A stretch of DNA of 64,000 nt from Arthrobacter sp. U41. Lineage in GTDB: Bacteria; Actinomycetota; Actinomycetes; Actinomycetales; Micrococcaceae. A program made the translations under genes and the position numbers. The notes below the pieces were generated by a model. It had not been told where the DNA came from and searched no databases. It worked only from the letters and a program-made list of their open reading frames with translations. This document shows, piece after piece, positions 16,063-24,719 of this stretch (positions are counted from its first letter, which is position 1; the number at the start of each line of letters is the position of its first letter). The DNA lies in contig NZ_CP015732.1 of the NCBI RefSeq assembly GCF_001750145.1, positions 1,426,001 to 1,490,000 of the forward strand. Reading direction: 5' to 3'.

Positions 16063-17187
16063 ATGCGTATTCTGATCGCCCCGGACAAGTTCAAAGGCTC
16101 CCTCACGGCCGCCGAAGCCGCCGCCGCCATCGCCGAGGGGGCCTTGCGCGTCTATCCTGACGCCGAGGCCATCCAGTTTCCGGTGGCCGACGGCGGCGAA
16201 GGAACGCTTGAGGCGGCCGTCGCCGCGGGGTATGAGGAGCGCCTGAACGCGGTTGTCGGCCCCATCCTGGCGCCGGTCGGCGCAGCCTGGGCGATCCGGA
16301 AGGACGCCTTCGGCGGGGCCACCGCCGTAATTGAAACCGCGCAGGCCTCCGGTTTGGCGCACATGGATCCCACCCCGGCCAACGCCCTGCGGGCGCACAG
16401 CTACGGCTGCGGCCAGCTGATCGCGGCCGCCCTCGACGCCGGCGCGACGGAGATCGTGCTGGGCCTGGGCGGCTCGGCAATGAGCGACGGCGGCAGCGGC
16501 GCCCTGCGCGCGTTGGGCCTCAAGCCGCTCGACGCCGCAGGCAACGTGGTCCCGCTCGGTGGTGGCTCGCTCGCTGAGGTGGCCCAGCTCGACGCCAGCG
16601 GCCTCGATCCGCGGCTCAGCGCCGTGACCTTCCGGATCGCCGTCGACGTGCAGAACCCGCTCGTCGGCAGCGACGGCGCAGCCCACGTGTTCGGCCCGCA
16701 GAAAGGCGCCGACGAGGACGCCGTCGAGCTGCTCGACGCCGGACTCCGCAACTGGGCCTCGGTGCTGCGCCAGGCCACCGGACGGGACGTCAATGTTCCC
16801 GGCGCCGGAGCGGCCGGCGGTTTCCCCGCCGCCTTCCTGGCCTTCAGCGGTGCAGCCCTGGAAGGCGGCTTCGAACTCGTCGCCGGGCTCACCGGACTCG
16901 CCAGCAAACTCGCGCAGGCAGACCTCGTGATCACCGGTGAGGGCTCGCTGGATTCCCAGTCGCTCACCGGCAAGGCGCCGATTGCGCTTGCGCACGCCGC
17001 CCAAAGCCTCGGAATCCCGGTGATTGTGGTCGCGGGACGGATCCTGGTCACCCCGGAGGACCTCGCCGAGCACGGTGTGGTGGCCGCGGCGCAACTGCTG
17101 GACGTTGCCGGAAGCCCGGACGACGCCGTCGCAAACGCCGCGAAGTACCTCGCCTGGGCGACCAGCAAGGTGCTCGAGGGGGCCTGA
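16063..17187 (+). CDS. glycerate kinase (GlxK/GarK family)
   Basis: This 374-residue enzyme phosphorylates glycerate, feeding the glycerate pathway into glycolysis. Family motifs: MRILIAPDKFKGSLTA at the N-terminus, VADGGEGT (about 45), GLGGSAMSDGGSG (about 140) and ITGEGSLDSQSLTGKAP near residue 290. CAGGAT (16051-16056) ends six bases before the ATG and there is no Shine-Dalgarno, consistent with a leaderless start. It is monocistronic here. Confidence 0.93.
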   Translation: MRILIAPDKFKGSLTAAEAAAAIAEGALRVYPDAEAIQFPVADGGEGTLEAAVAAGYEERLNAVVGPILAPVGAAWAIRKDAFGGATAVIETAQASGLAHMDPTPANALRAHSYGCGQLIAAALDAGATEIVLGLGGSAMSDGGSGALRALGLKPLDAAGNVVPLGGGSLAEVAQLDASGLDPRLSAVTFRIAVDVQNPLVGSDGAAHVFGPQKGADEDAVELLDAGLRNWASVLRQATGRDVNVPGAGAAGGFPAAFLAFSGAALEGGFELVAGLTGLASKLAQADLVITGEGSLDSQSLTGKAPIALAHAAQSLGIPVIVVAGRILVTPEDLAEHGVVAAAQLLDVAGSPDDAVANAAKYLAWATSKVLEGA

Positions 17188-17191
17188 GAGC

Positions 17192-17899
17192 TCAGGCGCC
17201 AGTCTCATAGTGCGGCTCCGCGACCGGCTTGGATTCGGGGGAGCCCCTCTCCCTCAGATACACCGAAGCGCCGACCAGGACGGCGACTGCCAGGAACTCG
17301 CTTTGCCAGTTCTGGAACGACTCAAACCAGAAGCGGCTCGTGGCGAGGTACCCGAGGACGGTCACCGGCGGCTGTCCGTGGCTTTGCTGTTCGGAACTGT
17401 ATTCCTCGCTCCCGCCGATGGCGTGGAGTGTCATCGACGCCACGAACAGCAGCAGGAACATGATCGACAGCGAATGTTCATAGAGCTTGAGGACCCAGCC
17501 GCCGCGCCTCACGGGCCAGGGGGTGGCCGCCTTCAGGGCCGCGTCCCGGGGATCCTCATCCTGCGGAGCGGCCCGGTCCATGGGCTTGGACTCCGAGGAT
17601 CCTTTCTGGAAAAGGAACACCGTCAGGATGACGTACATGCCCATCTGCAGGAACTCGGACTCCCAGTTCTCAAATGTCGCCTCGAGGAAGGACCCCGTGC
17701 CGAGGTACTGCAGGGCTGTCACGGCCGGCTCGCCGTGGGCCAATTGGTCCTCGCTGTAGGCGGCGGCGCCGCTGAAGACCATGCCGCCGAAGAACAGAAG
17801 GAACAGGCCGATGTTGGCCAGCATGAGTCCGTGGTCCTTGACCCACCCGCTGTCCTTTCGCGGCTGGGTGCTGCGTTGTTTGCTTGCGGCGTTCGTCAT
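17192..17899 (-). CDS. DUF6766-type membrane protein with internal duplication
   Basis: This 235-residue protein is built from two copies of the same unit of about 85 residues. Unit 1 runs from LMLANIGLFLLFFGG to QKGSSESKP; unit 2 from SLSIMFLLLFVASMT to RERGSPESKP. Each has two membrane segments, an extracytoplasmic piece (AAYSEDQLAHGEPAVTALQY and EEYSSEQQSHGQPPVTVLGY) and a second conserved piece with NWxSEFL. The function of the family is unknown. It is transcribed after the DUF6328 gene with only a two-base gap. Neighbouring genes look like envelope or osmotic-stress functions. Confidence 0.8.
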   Translation of the reverse strand: MTNAASKQRSTQPRKDSGWVKDHGLMLANIGLFLLFFGGMVFSGAAAYSEDQLAHGEPAVTALQYLGTGSFLEATFENWESEFLQMGMYVILTVFLFQKGSSESKPMDRAAPQDEDPRDAALKAATPWPVRRGGWVLKLYEHSLSIMFLLLFVASMTLHAIGGSEEYSSEQQSHGQPPVTVLGYLATSRFWFESFQNWQSEFLAVAVLVGASVYLRERGSPESKPVAEPHYETGA

Positions 17900-17901
17900 G
17901 T

Positions 17902-18414
17902 TTACGTCCTTTCCGCGGCCTGCCGGCGGAGCCGGCTCGGCACGTAAACGAGCAGGATGAGCAGCACTGCCAGCAGCATGGCCCCGGCAGTCAATCCCGC
18001 CGTCCGGCCCGCCGCGACGTCGAAGACCAGCGCGGAGGTCCCGACGCTGAGGAGTCCGATGCCCGCCAAGGCAGCCTTTGCGATCCTGTCCGCACTGGCC
18101 ACGAGGGCCGCCCTGAGGTGCAAGCGGAACAGTCGGCGGTGCACGCTGACCGGGAGCAGGATCAGTGCTGTGGTGAGGGCGGCCAGCGCCACGTTAGCGA
18201 GGTAGAGGGTGACCTGGAAGTCGTCCAGCGATTCGAACCTCGACTGGAACGGCAGGGTCAGCAGGAAGCCCGCCAGGATCTGCACCCCGGTCTGCAGCAC
18301 CCGCAGTTCCTGCAGCAGTTCCATCCAGTTGCGGTCCAGTTTTTCGATGGCGGTCTCGTTCCGCTGGTCCGTCGAGGGCTCCTGCGGAGCGGACTCTGGC
18401 TCAAGCTTGGACAC
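17902..18414 (-). CDS. DUF6328-type membrane protein
   Basis: A 170-residue protein with a charged N-terminus (RNETAIEKLDRNWMELLQELR) and four hydrophobic segments, matching a small actinobacterial membrane family of unknown function. GTG 18414 is chosen because GGAGG lies eight bases upstream; the longer frame to 18462 has no such signal. It is first in a two-gene unit with the DUF6766 gene and is divergent from the SDR stress gene. Confidence 0.78.
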   Translation of the reverse strand: MSKLEPESAPQEPSTDQRNETAIEKLDRNWMELLQELRVLQTGVQILAGFLLTLPFQSRFESLDDFQVTLYLANVALAALTTALILLPVSVHRRLFRLHLRAALVASADRIAKAALAGIGLLSVGTSALVFDVAAGRTAGLTAGAMLLAVLLILLVYVPSRLRRQAAERT

Positions 18415-18505
18415 TGGTCGCCTCCGGGTGAATGCGGGTCGAACTTCGGGGGAAGGTAACACTCAACCTAGACTTGAGTGTTCGGAAATTCAAGACAGTA
18501 CTAAG

Positions 18506-18528
18506 GTTGCTGATGAAATTCCGGGTAG
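18506..18528 (+). promoter_or_regulatory. possible general-stress sigma promoter
   Basis: GTTG (18506-18509), 13 bases, then GGGTAG (18523-18528) resembles the actinobacterial SigB/SigF-type consensus GTTT-N13-15-GGGTAT with one mismatch in each box. It lies 100 bases before the SDR stress gene. This is a weak motif and could be chance. Confidence 0.3.
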
Positions 18529-18628
18529 GGTGGAACTGTTTACTTCATGGGGACAGCTTCGGAGGCCCGCGTCAGTTCCGGGGCCGGGAAGCAGCCCTTG
18601 GAAAACCGACACATTGGGTAGGTGGACT

Positions 18629-19528
18629 ATGAGTGATTCAAACAAGCAGCAGGACCAGCCGCGCGACCCCCGGGACGGTTACTACTCCGGGTCCTTTCCG
18701 GAGCAGGTCCAGGAACAACCGGGCCTGACCGCGCCCATGGACCCCCAGCCGGACCATGGCGAGGAGAGCTACGAAGGCAGCGGGGCCCTCGAAGGCAAGG
18801 CTGCGCTGATTACGGGCGGAGACTCCGGGATCGGCAAGGCGGTGGCCATCGCTTTCGCCCGGGAGGGGGCCGACGTCGCCATCTCCTACCTGCCGGAAGA
18901 GGAAGCCGACGCGCAGGACACAGCCGCCTGGATCCGCAAAACCGGCCGCAAGGCGCTGCTGATCGCCGGCGATGGCCGCAGTGAGGATTTCGCCACCAAA
19001 ATCGTGGCCGACACGCTCGCCGAGTTCGGCCGCCTGGACGTCGTGGTGCTCAATGCCGCCTACCAGAAGAACCGCGACAGCTTCGAGTCCCTCCCGACTG
19101 AGGAGTTCGACCGCGTCTTCAAGACCAACCTTTACTCACTGCTCTGGACCGCACGGGCCGCCGTGCCGCATCTGAGGGCGGGCGCGTCCATCATCACCAC
19201 CGCGTCGATCCAGGCGTTCCACCCCTCGCCCCAGCTCATCGACTACGCCATGACCAAAGCGGCGCAGGTCGCTTTCACCAAGGCCTTGGCACAGGAGCTC
19301 GGCCCGAAGGGAATCCGTGTCAACGCTGTGGCTCCCGGCCCCATCTGGACGCCCCTGATCCCGGCGACCGAGTGGCCGGAGAAGCTGCCGTCCTTCGGCC
19401 AGGACACCCCGTTGCAGCGCGCGGGTCAACCGGCGGAACTCGCGCCGGCCTACGTGCTGCTGGCCTCCGATCACGGCTCGTACATCTCCGGTGCCGTGGT
19501 TCCCGTTACGGGGGGCAAGGGCCTCTGA
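18629..19528 (+). CDS. SDR family oxidoreductase, general-stress YhdG/YdaD-like
   Basis: This 299-residue classical SDR has an N-terminal extension rich in Gln, Pro and Asp (residues 1-50), the cofactor motif TGGDSGIGKAVA, the NAAYQ motif, the catalytic YAMTK and the C-terminal PVTGGKGL. The extension plus this core is typical of stress-induced glucose/ribitol dehydrogenase-like proteins related to B. subtilis YdaD. ATG 18629 is used; the frame is open upstream but without family similarity. It is followed after 88 bases by an acidic disordered protein, and together with the divergent membrane genes suggests a desiccation or osmotic response locus. Confidence 0.88.
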   Translation: MSDSNKQQDQPRDPRDGYYSGSFPEQVQEQPGLTAPMDPQPDHGEESYEGSGALEGKAALITGGDSGIGKAVAIAFAREGADVAISYLPEEEADAQDTAAWIRKTGRKALLIAGDGRSEDFATKIVADTLAEFGRLDVVVLNAAYQKNRDSFESLPTEEFDRVFKTNLYSLLWTARAAVPHLRAGASIITTASIQAFHPSPQLIDYAMTKAAQVAFTKALAQELGPKGIRVNAVAPGPIWTPLIPATEWPEKLPSFGQDTPLQRAGQPAELAPAYVLLASDHGSYISGAVVPVTGGKGL

Positions 19529-19616
19529 GCCCTGCACAGCATTTTCCGACAGATCCACGAATTCACCAGATCCACGAATCCGCACAGTTCAAGACTCCAG
19601 AACGGGAGGGAACGGT

Positions 19617-20138
19617 ATGTCCCAAGAGAAACAGCAGGATCCGATCGAAGAGGCTGGCGGCTACGGGACGCCGACGGCGGAGCAGGAGCTCCCCGGCGGC
19701 GACACTAAGAAGTTTGCCCAGCCCCGCGAAGAGGAAGCATTCGACGCAGCTGGCCTCAGCCAGGACAGCCCGGACGGGGAAACTTACCCTGCGGGCGCCC
19801 CGGACCTGAGCCAGTTCGGCGCCGAGGACCAGGACAGTGCAGGAGAACCCGGAGCAGGACGCTTCGGAGGAACGGAGGAACAAATGAGTTCAGAAAACGC
19901 GAGCACAACCCCCGGATACGACTCAGACGCGTCGGAGAATTCCGAGGTGGCCATGCCTTCCTCGGAGGCGGAGATGGACGAGTCCAACACTGAAGAGCCC
20001 GACGCCGGGCGGCCGTTCTCCTCGGAGCCCGGCCAGGACGCGGCCGGCCTGCCCGACGGATCGGGAACGGATCTGCCCGAGGACAGGGCCCCCAAGGACC
20101 GCGACGGCGACGATGAGGAAGCCTTCGACGCCGGCTAA
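19617..20138 (+). CDS. acidic low-complexity stress-type protein with nested start
   Basis: The 173-residue product is very acidic and lacks hydrophobic segments or cysteines, so it should be intrinsically disordered. Start ATG 19617 has GGGAGGG upstream. Both halves share repeated phrases (EEEAFDA near residue 44, EEAFDAG at the end; SQDSPDG and GQDAAGLPDG), suggesting an internal duplication. A second in-frame ATG at 19884 has its own strong GGAGG (19875-19879) and would yield an 84-residue shorter form. No catalytic function is apparent; hydrophilin-like protection is a guess from composition and neighbours. Confidence 0.65.
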   Translation: MSQEKQQDPIEEAGGYGTPTAEQELPGGDTKKFAQPREEEAFDAAGLSQDSPDGETYPAGAPDLSQFGAEDQDSAGEPGAGRFGGTEEQMSSENASTTPGYDSDASENSEVAMPSSEAEMDESNTEEPDAGRPFSSEPGQDAAGLPDGSGTDLPEDRAPKDRDGDDEEAFDAG

Positions 20139-20174
20139 CAGCCGCCGTCCCAAGAGCGAAGGCCGAACAACAAG

Positions 20175-20229
20175 AGGCGAAGGCCGGGATCCCCGCACCC
20201 TGTGGGTGTTGGGGTCCCGCCTTCGCCTT
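20175..20229. terminator. long hairpin, probable bidirectional terminator
   Basis: The arm starting AGGCGAAGGCCGGGA (20175) pairs with the arm ending TCCCGCCTTCGCCTT (20229), with near-continuous pairing down to CACCC/GGGTG around a short loop at 20201-20203. It sits between the convergent acidic-protein and DUF222/HNH genes, where a bidirectional terminator is expected. Confidence 0.7.
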
Positions 20230-20327
20230 GCGATTGGCTGGCGCGGGCGTCCAGCTGGTGCCTGCGTGTCACCAACCTGCGTTCACCGCGCTGGATCGGC
20301 CCGCAACTTGGCCGGTCAGGCGCCGGG

Positions 20328-22115
20328 TCAGGAGGCTTTCCGGAGGGGGTCGTTGAGGGTCTCTGGCCAGTTCGGGGCTGCCGTGTCCGCGGTGGGGGAC
20401 GGCTGCCCGGCCGTGGACAGGTACCAGTCGGGGAAGGGGTCCGCGGGCAGTTCCTGTTCCTGTTCTGGATTCGGGCCGGGGTCCGGGGGCAGGCCCGTGT
20501 CGAAGTCCAGGTCCGGATCCACGCCCGGTGGCGGGTCCATGCCCATGAGTGCGTCCAGGTCCATGCCCGTGGCCGTGCCTGTGTCTGATTCTGATCCCGA
20601 ATCCGGCCAGTCGTCCGGCCAGTGGGGTGGTTCCCAGTCCTGCTGTTCGCTGGGGTAGTTTCGCCCAGAGGGGGAGGTCCAGCCGGGCGGGGCGGTTTTG
20701 CTGGCCCCGGCCGGTGTCCAGGCTGAGTTGTGTTTGAGCTTGTGGTGTTTGCGGCAGGGCTGTCCGAGGTTGGTGATCCCGGTGGTGCCTCCGTCGGCCC
20801 AGGCCAGGAGGTGGTCCGCTTCGTTGTCCAGGGAGTGGTTGTTGCACCCCGGGAACGGGCATCTACCGTCACGGAGCATCAGCCAGTGCCGCTGGGCTTT
20901 GGTGAGGCGGTAGCTGGTGCGGCCGATTTCCAGCGGCGCCCCGTCGCGGGGGTCGATCAGGACCCGGTGGAAGGACCCGGCGCCGTCGGTGATCAGGCGG
21001 CGGGCCATCGAGGGCGGGATCGGCCCGTATCCGTCCAGCATCGCCGGTTCCTGTCCGGCGCCGAGCAGGGACAGGACCGGGACGGTGATCAGGACCTGCG
21101 CCCGCGGCGACGGCACACCCCCGCCCACCGCATCTCCGCACACCGCACCCTCCCCACCAGCGCCGGTGGTGCCATTGTTACTGGTGGCGCCGGTGGTGAG
21201 GAGCCAGGTGGCGGCGATGTCGGCGCGGAGCTGGGTGAGGGTGCGTTCCTCGTCCGGGCCCTGCAGGGCGCGGGCGGCGGCGGTGGTCCGTTCCCAGATC
21301 CCAGCGGCGGTATCGGCCGGAAGGTAGGCGGAGAACCAGGCCATCCCGTCAGTGTCCGGGCGGAACTCGACCCGCCGGTCCGCGGCGCACCTGGCATGGC
21401 GCTGTTCGATGCTCTCCCGGTGGTGGCGTTCACGCCACGTGCGGGCCTTGGCCCGGAACCTGCCCGGGACCAGCTCCCCGGCCGGGCACCCCCGGGCCGG
21501 GTTCGGGGCGGCCGGGTCCAGGAAGTGCGCCTCCAGCGCCGCCGCCCCGGCCGGGTCCAGGCTGGTCGTTTCGTCCACCATGATCCGGGCGTGCGCCCAG
21601 GAAATCGTGCCCGCCGTCAGCGCCGCGAGGGTCAGCGGCAACGTCTTCGTCAGCGCCAGGCAGTCGCCCAGGAACGCCCCCGCGGTCTGCTCGCTCACCG
21701 TCAGGGCACACGCGATCTCCGCCGTCACCGCCATCTCCTGGCCCATGTTGTCGTGCAGCGCCACCGCCGGTGGCGCCAGAGCGTCGGCGGCCTGCAGATA
21801 GGTCGCTGCCAGCCGCACCTTCAACGCAGCGGCGCGCGCCTCCCACCGCGCCATGACGGTCAGGCCATCCAGGCAATCACCCGCCAAATCCCGCAACGGA
21901 TCCTCCCACAACGGATCGACCCCTGACGAACCCGTCAGAACAGCACCTGACGGACCAGTCTGAACAGCACCCGGCGGACCCGTCTGATCAGCACCCGGCG
22001 GACCAGCCGGATCAGCGTCAGCGCCGGCCGCGGGGACGGAATCCAGCGCCGCGGTCCACGCCGCGACAGCCGCCAGCGCCGCCCTGCCCTCCGCACACCA
22101 GTCCGTGCATTCCAT
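20328..22115 (-). CDS. DUF222 and HNH endonuclease domain protein (13E12 type)
   Basis: This 595-residue protein has the large alpha-helical DUF222 domain (about 70-350) followed by an HNH nuclease motif near residues 415-460: CPFPGCN, then EADHLLAWADGG and QPCRKHHKLKH with the His/Asn/His metal site. Such proteins are multicopy in many actinobacteria and their role is unsettled. Both ends are low complexity: residues 33-64 are an eight-residue repeat of the type GADQTGPP, and the C-terminal 120 residues are rich in Pro, Asp and Gly. It lies downstream of the permease gene on the same strand. Confidence 0.85.
   Translation of the reverse strand: MECTDWCAEGRAALAAVAAWTAALDSVPAAGADADPAGPPGADQTGPPGAVQTGPSGAVLTGSSGVDPLWEDPLRDLAGDCLDGLTVMARWEARAAALKVRLAATYLQAADALAPPAVALHDNMGQEMAVTAEIACALTVSEQTAGAFLGDCLALTKTLPLTLAALTAGTISWAHARIMVDETTSLDPAGAAALEAHFLDPAAPNPARGCPAGELVPGRFRAKARTWRERHHRESIEQRHARCAADRRVEFRPDTDGMAWFSAYLPADTAAGIWERTTAAARALQGPDEERTLTQLRADIAATWLLTTGATSNNGTTGAGGEGAVCGDAVGGGVPSPRAQVLITVPVLSLLGAGQEPAMLDGYGPIPPSMARRLITDGAGSFHRVLIDPRDGAPLEIGRTSYRLTKAQRHWLMLRDGRCPFPGCNNHSLDNEADHLLAWADGGTTGITNLGQPCRKHHKLKHNSAWTPAGASKTAPPGWTSPSGRNYPSEQQDWEPPHWPDDWPDSGSESDTGTATGMDLDALMGMDPPPGVDPDLDFDTGLPPDPGPNPEQEQELPADPFPDWYLSTAGQPSPTADTAAPNWPETLNDPLRKAS
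21922..22017. repeat. 24-bp tandem repeat, 4 units, inside the DUF222/HNH gene
   Basis: Four consecutive 24-base units (21922, 21946, 21970, 21994) with a few substitutions, all ending in CAGCA or CAGCG. They encode the eight-residue repeats GADQTGPP / GAVQTGPS / GAVLTGSS near the N-terminus of the protein. Copy number may vary between strains. Confidence 0.8.
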
Positions 22116-22245
22116 GAACCCAGAATCTCAGATGGCATCGACATTTTTACGAAACCAGCCGCAGTGCAGCGGAACAGGCGCCGGCACCGGCCGACGACCC
22201 GGAAGATGGCATGGGATCAAGGGGCGGGCAGAGGGTCGCCGAACC

Positions 22246-23583
22246 CTAGCGACGCTTCTTCGGCGCGCGCTTCACAGCGGCCGTGGCGGCGGCCACGGGC
22301 CCTTCCGTTTCCGGCTCGGCAACTGTGCCGCGGGCCTTGGCGATCGCCTTCATGCCGTGGTAGATCACCAGGGCCGCCGCGGAGCCGAGGGCGATGCCGG
22401 TGAACTTCAGGTCGCCGATGGTCCACGTGTAGTCGGCGATGCCAACGATCAGCGCCACGGCTGCCGTGGTCAGGTTGATCGGGTTCGAGAAGTTCACCTT
22501 GTTCTGCACCCAGATCTTGACGCCCAGGACACCGATCATGCCGTAGAGCATAGTCGCGGCGCCGCCCAGCACGCCGGCCGGGACGGTGGCGATCATCTCG
22601 CCGAACTTCGGGGAGAAGCTCAGAACCACGGCGAAGACACCGGCCACCCAGTAGGCCGCCGTCGAATAGACCTTCGTGGCGGCCATAACGCCGATGTTTT
22701 CCGCGTAGGTTGTGGTTCCGGAGCCGCCGCCCATGCCGGCAAGCACGGTGGCGGCGCCGTCGGCCATCAGTGCGCGCCCGGAGACGCCGTCGAGGTTCTG
22801 CCCGGTCATGGCGGCGACGGATTTCACGTGGCCGATGTTCTCGGCCACCAGCACCAGCACCACCGGCACGAACAGGCCCACGACGCCGAGGTGGAATTCG
22901 GGGGCCTGGAAGAACGGCAGTCCCACCCAAGCGGCGGAGTCCACCTTGGAGAAGTCCACTTCACCGCGGATCATGGCGACGACGTAGCCAAGTACGACGC
23001 CGACGAGGATGCTCAGCCGGCCCAGAATGCCGCGGAAGAAGACGCTGACGATGATGATCGTGGCCAGGGTGATGAGGGCCGTGACCGGGGCTGCGTCGAA
23101 GTTGTTCTTCGCTGCGGGCGCGAGGTTGAGGCCGATCAGTCCCACGATGGCGCCCGTTACGATGGGCGGCATCAGGCGGTTGATCCAGCCAGCGTCGAAC
23201 TTCTGCACCACCGCACCGATGATGGCCAGCCCGACGCCGGCCAGCACCACGCCGCCGAGCGCGCCGGCGACGCCGTACTGCTGCTGCGAGGCCATGATCG
23301 GCGCGATGAAGGCGAAGCTCGAGCCGAGGTAGCTCGGCACCTGGCCCTTGGTGATGACCAGGAAGAGCAGCGTGCCGATGCCGGAGAAGAACAGCGTGGT
23401 GGCCGGCGGCATGCCCGTGATGATCGGGACCAGGAAGGTCGCGCCGAACATGGCGACAACGTGCTGCATCCCGACGCCAATGGTCAGCGGCCAGGCAAGG
23501 CGCTCATCGGGCTTCACGACCTCGCCCGGGCGGATGGACTTGCCGTTGCCGTGGAGCTTCCATTTGGTACCGAGCATGCTCAT
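22246..23583 (-). CDS. uracil/xanthine permease (NCS2 family)
   Basis: This 445-residue protein has about 12-14 membrane segments and the nucleobase:cation symporter 2 signature around YAENIGVMAATKVYS, with SPKFGEMIATVPAGVLGG following. It imports uracil or a related base with protons. The C-terminus is a short Lys/Arg-rich tail (KRAPKKRR). The start is ATG 23583. The gene is divergent from a RutE-like malonic semialdehyde reductase (215 bases apart), which favours uracil over xanthine as substrate. Confidence 0.9.
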   Translation of the reverse strand: MSMLGTKWKLHGNGKSIRPGEVVKPDERLAWPLTIGVGMQHVVAMFGATFLVPIITGMPPATTLFFSGIGTLLFLVITKGQVPSYLGSSFAFIAPIMASQQQYGVAGALGGVVLAGVGLAIIGAVVQKFDAGWINRLMPPIVTGAIVGLIGLNLAPAAKNNFDAAPVTALITLATIIIVSVFFRGILGRLSILVGVVLGYVVAMIRGEVDFSKVDSAAWVGLPFFQAPEFHLGVVGLFVPVVLVLVAENIGHVKSVAAMTGQNLDGVSGRALMADGAATVLAGMGGGSGTTTYAENIGVMAATKVYSTAAYWVAGVFAVVLSFSPKFGEMIATVPAGVLGGAATMLYGMIGVLGVKIWVQNKVNFSNPINLTTAAVALIVGIADYTWTIGDLKFTGIALGSAAALVIYHGMKAIAKARGTVAEPETEGPVAAATAAVKRAPKKRR

Positions 23584-23798
23584 TGCCGGGGCCTTTCAGA
23601 GAATGTGTGGCGGAGCGGGAAGGAATCTTCCGGAGCAACTTTACCGCGCCGGTGTTTCCGGCATGCTTCACTGGCGGCGCCGCTGTGCCGGACGTCACGG
23701 GGCGATTCGGGAAGCGTAAGGCAAAGGTTGAAGTTGCAACTATGGACAGTAAGCAGTGGCCGCCGCCCCGGCGGGCACGCTGAGCGAAAGGTACCCCC

Positions 23799-24404
23799 AT
23801 GACTATCGCCCACGACGAAGCAGTAATCGACGCCTCCGCAGTGGACGCCATCTTTGCCGAGGCCCGAACCGCCAACACCTTCACCGGCGAGGTCACCGAA
23901 GAGCAGGCCCGGGCCATCTACGAACTCACCAAGTTCGGCCCCACCGCGTTCAACTCGCAGCCGCTGCGCGTGACCTACGTGCGGTCCGCGGAAGCCCGCG
24001 ATGCCCTGGTCGAAACCCTCGCGAACGGCAACCGAGCCAAAACCGCCACCGCACCGCTCGTCGCCGTCCTCAGCTACGACACTTCCTGGCAGGAGCAGTG
24101 GGACAACTTCCTGCCCGGGTACAACGCACCCAAGGCCATGTACGACGCCGCCCCGGACCTCGCCGCCGCGACCGGCAACAACAACGCCCACCTTCAGGCG
24201 GGCTACTTTATCCTCGCCGTGCGGTCCCTCGGCCTCGCCGCCGGGCCGATGACGGGCGCTGACTTTACCGCGATTGATGCGGCCTTCTTCCCCGACGGCG
24301 ACCAGAAGAGCTTCCTCGTGGTCAACATCGGCCAGCCCGCTGCCGGCGCCTGGGGTGAAGCGAAGCCGAAGTTCGCTTACGAGGACGTTGTACGCACCGT
24401 CTGA
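23799..24404 (+). CDS. malonic semialdehyde reductase, RutE-like nitroreductase
   Basis: A 201-residue FMN-dependent nitroreductase-fold protein. The sequence TKFGPTAFNSQPLRVTYV and the segments around LPGYNAPKAMYDAAPDLA and LGLAAGPMTGADF match the RutE/HpaR-type subfamily that reduces malonic semialdehyde to 3-hydroxypropionate in uracil degradation. AAAGG precedes the ATG. It is divergently arranged with the NCS2 permease; other rut genes are not in the window. Confidence 0.85.
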   Translation: MTIAHDEAVIDASAVDAIFAEARTANTFTGEVTEEQARAIYELTKFGPTAFNSQPLRVTYVRSAEARDALVETLANGNRAKTATAPLVAVLSYDTSWQEQWDNFLPGYNAPKAMYDAAPDLAAATGNNNAHLQAGYFILAVRSLGLAAGPMTGADFTAIDAAFFPDGDQKSFLVVNIGQPAAGAWGEAKPKFAYEDVVRTV

Positions 24405-24719
24405 CGGAAAGGCGGAGGTGCCTTCGGGGCTGACCCGGGGGCTTTCGGCACTGAGTTGACGCGGAGGTGCCTCCGGCACCATGGGGGACAGGCCGGAGGC
24501 ACTCGGGACGCTATTCTGCGGGTGAGCGCAAGGCCGCATCCGGGGCCATTTCCCAGTCTAGTCCGCCTCGATGCTTCCCCACAGGGCACCCGGGGCCGGT
24601 GGCAGGTCACATCGGAGGTAGAGGTCACATATTTGGCCGCGGGGGTGCAATACTAGGGTCACCTGCGGCGCGGAGTCGACGCGAATCGGGCTATTGCGAG
24701 CGGACCGGGGGGCCACTAC
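24405..24719. other. 315-base intergenic region before the GGDEF gene
   Basis: No gene is seen. GCGGAGGTGCC occurs twice (around 24414 and 24461); the second copy forms the small hairpin GGTGCC-TCC-GGCACC (24466-24480), which may end the RutE-like transcript. AGGTCACAT occurs at 24604 and again at 24622, 18 bases apart, about two helical turns, and could be a regulator site for the diguanylate cyclase gene. Confidence 0.4.

Noticed and set aside
19551..19579. 12-bp direct repeat AGATCCACGAAT upstream of the acidic-protein gene
   Set aside because: Two copies 17 bases apart with no further structure; not enough to call a regulatory site or a mobile-element mark.
24405..24719. Possible small RNA or riboswitch before the GGDEF gene
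   Set aside because: Only a short hairpin and 9-base direct repeats were seen; no recognisable riboswitch core such as a c-di-GMP aptamer.
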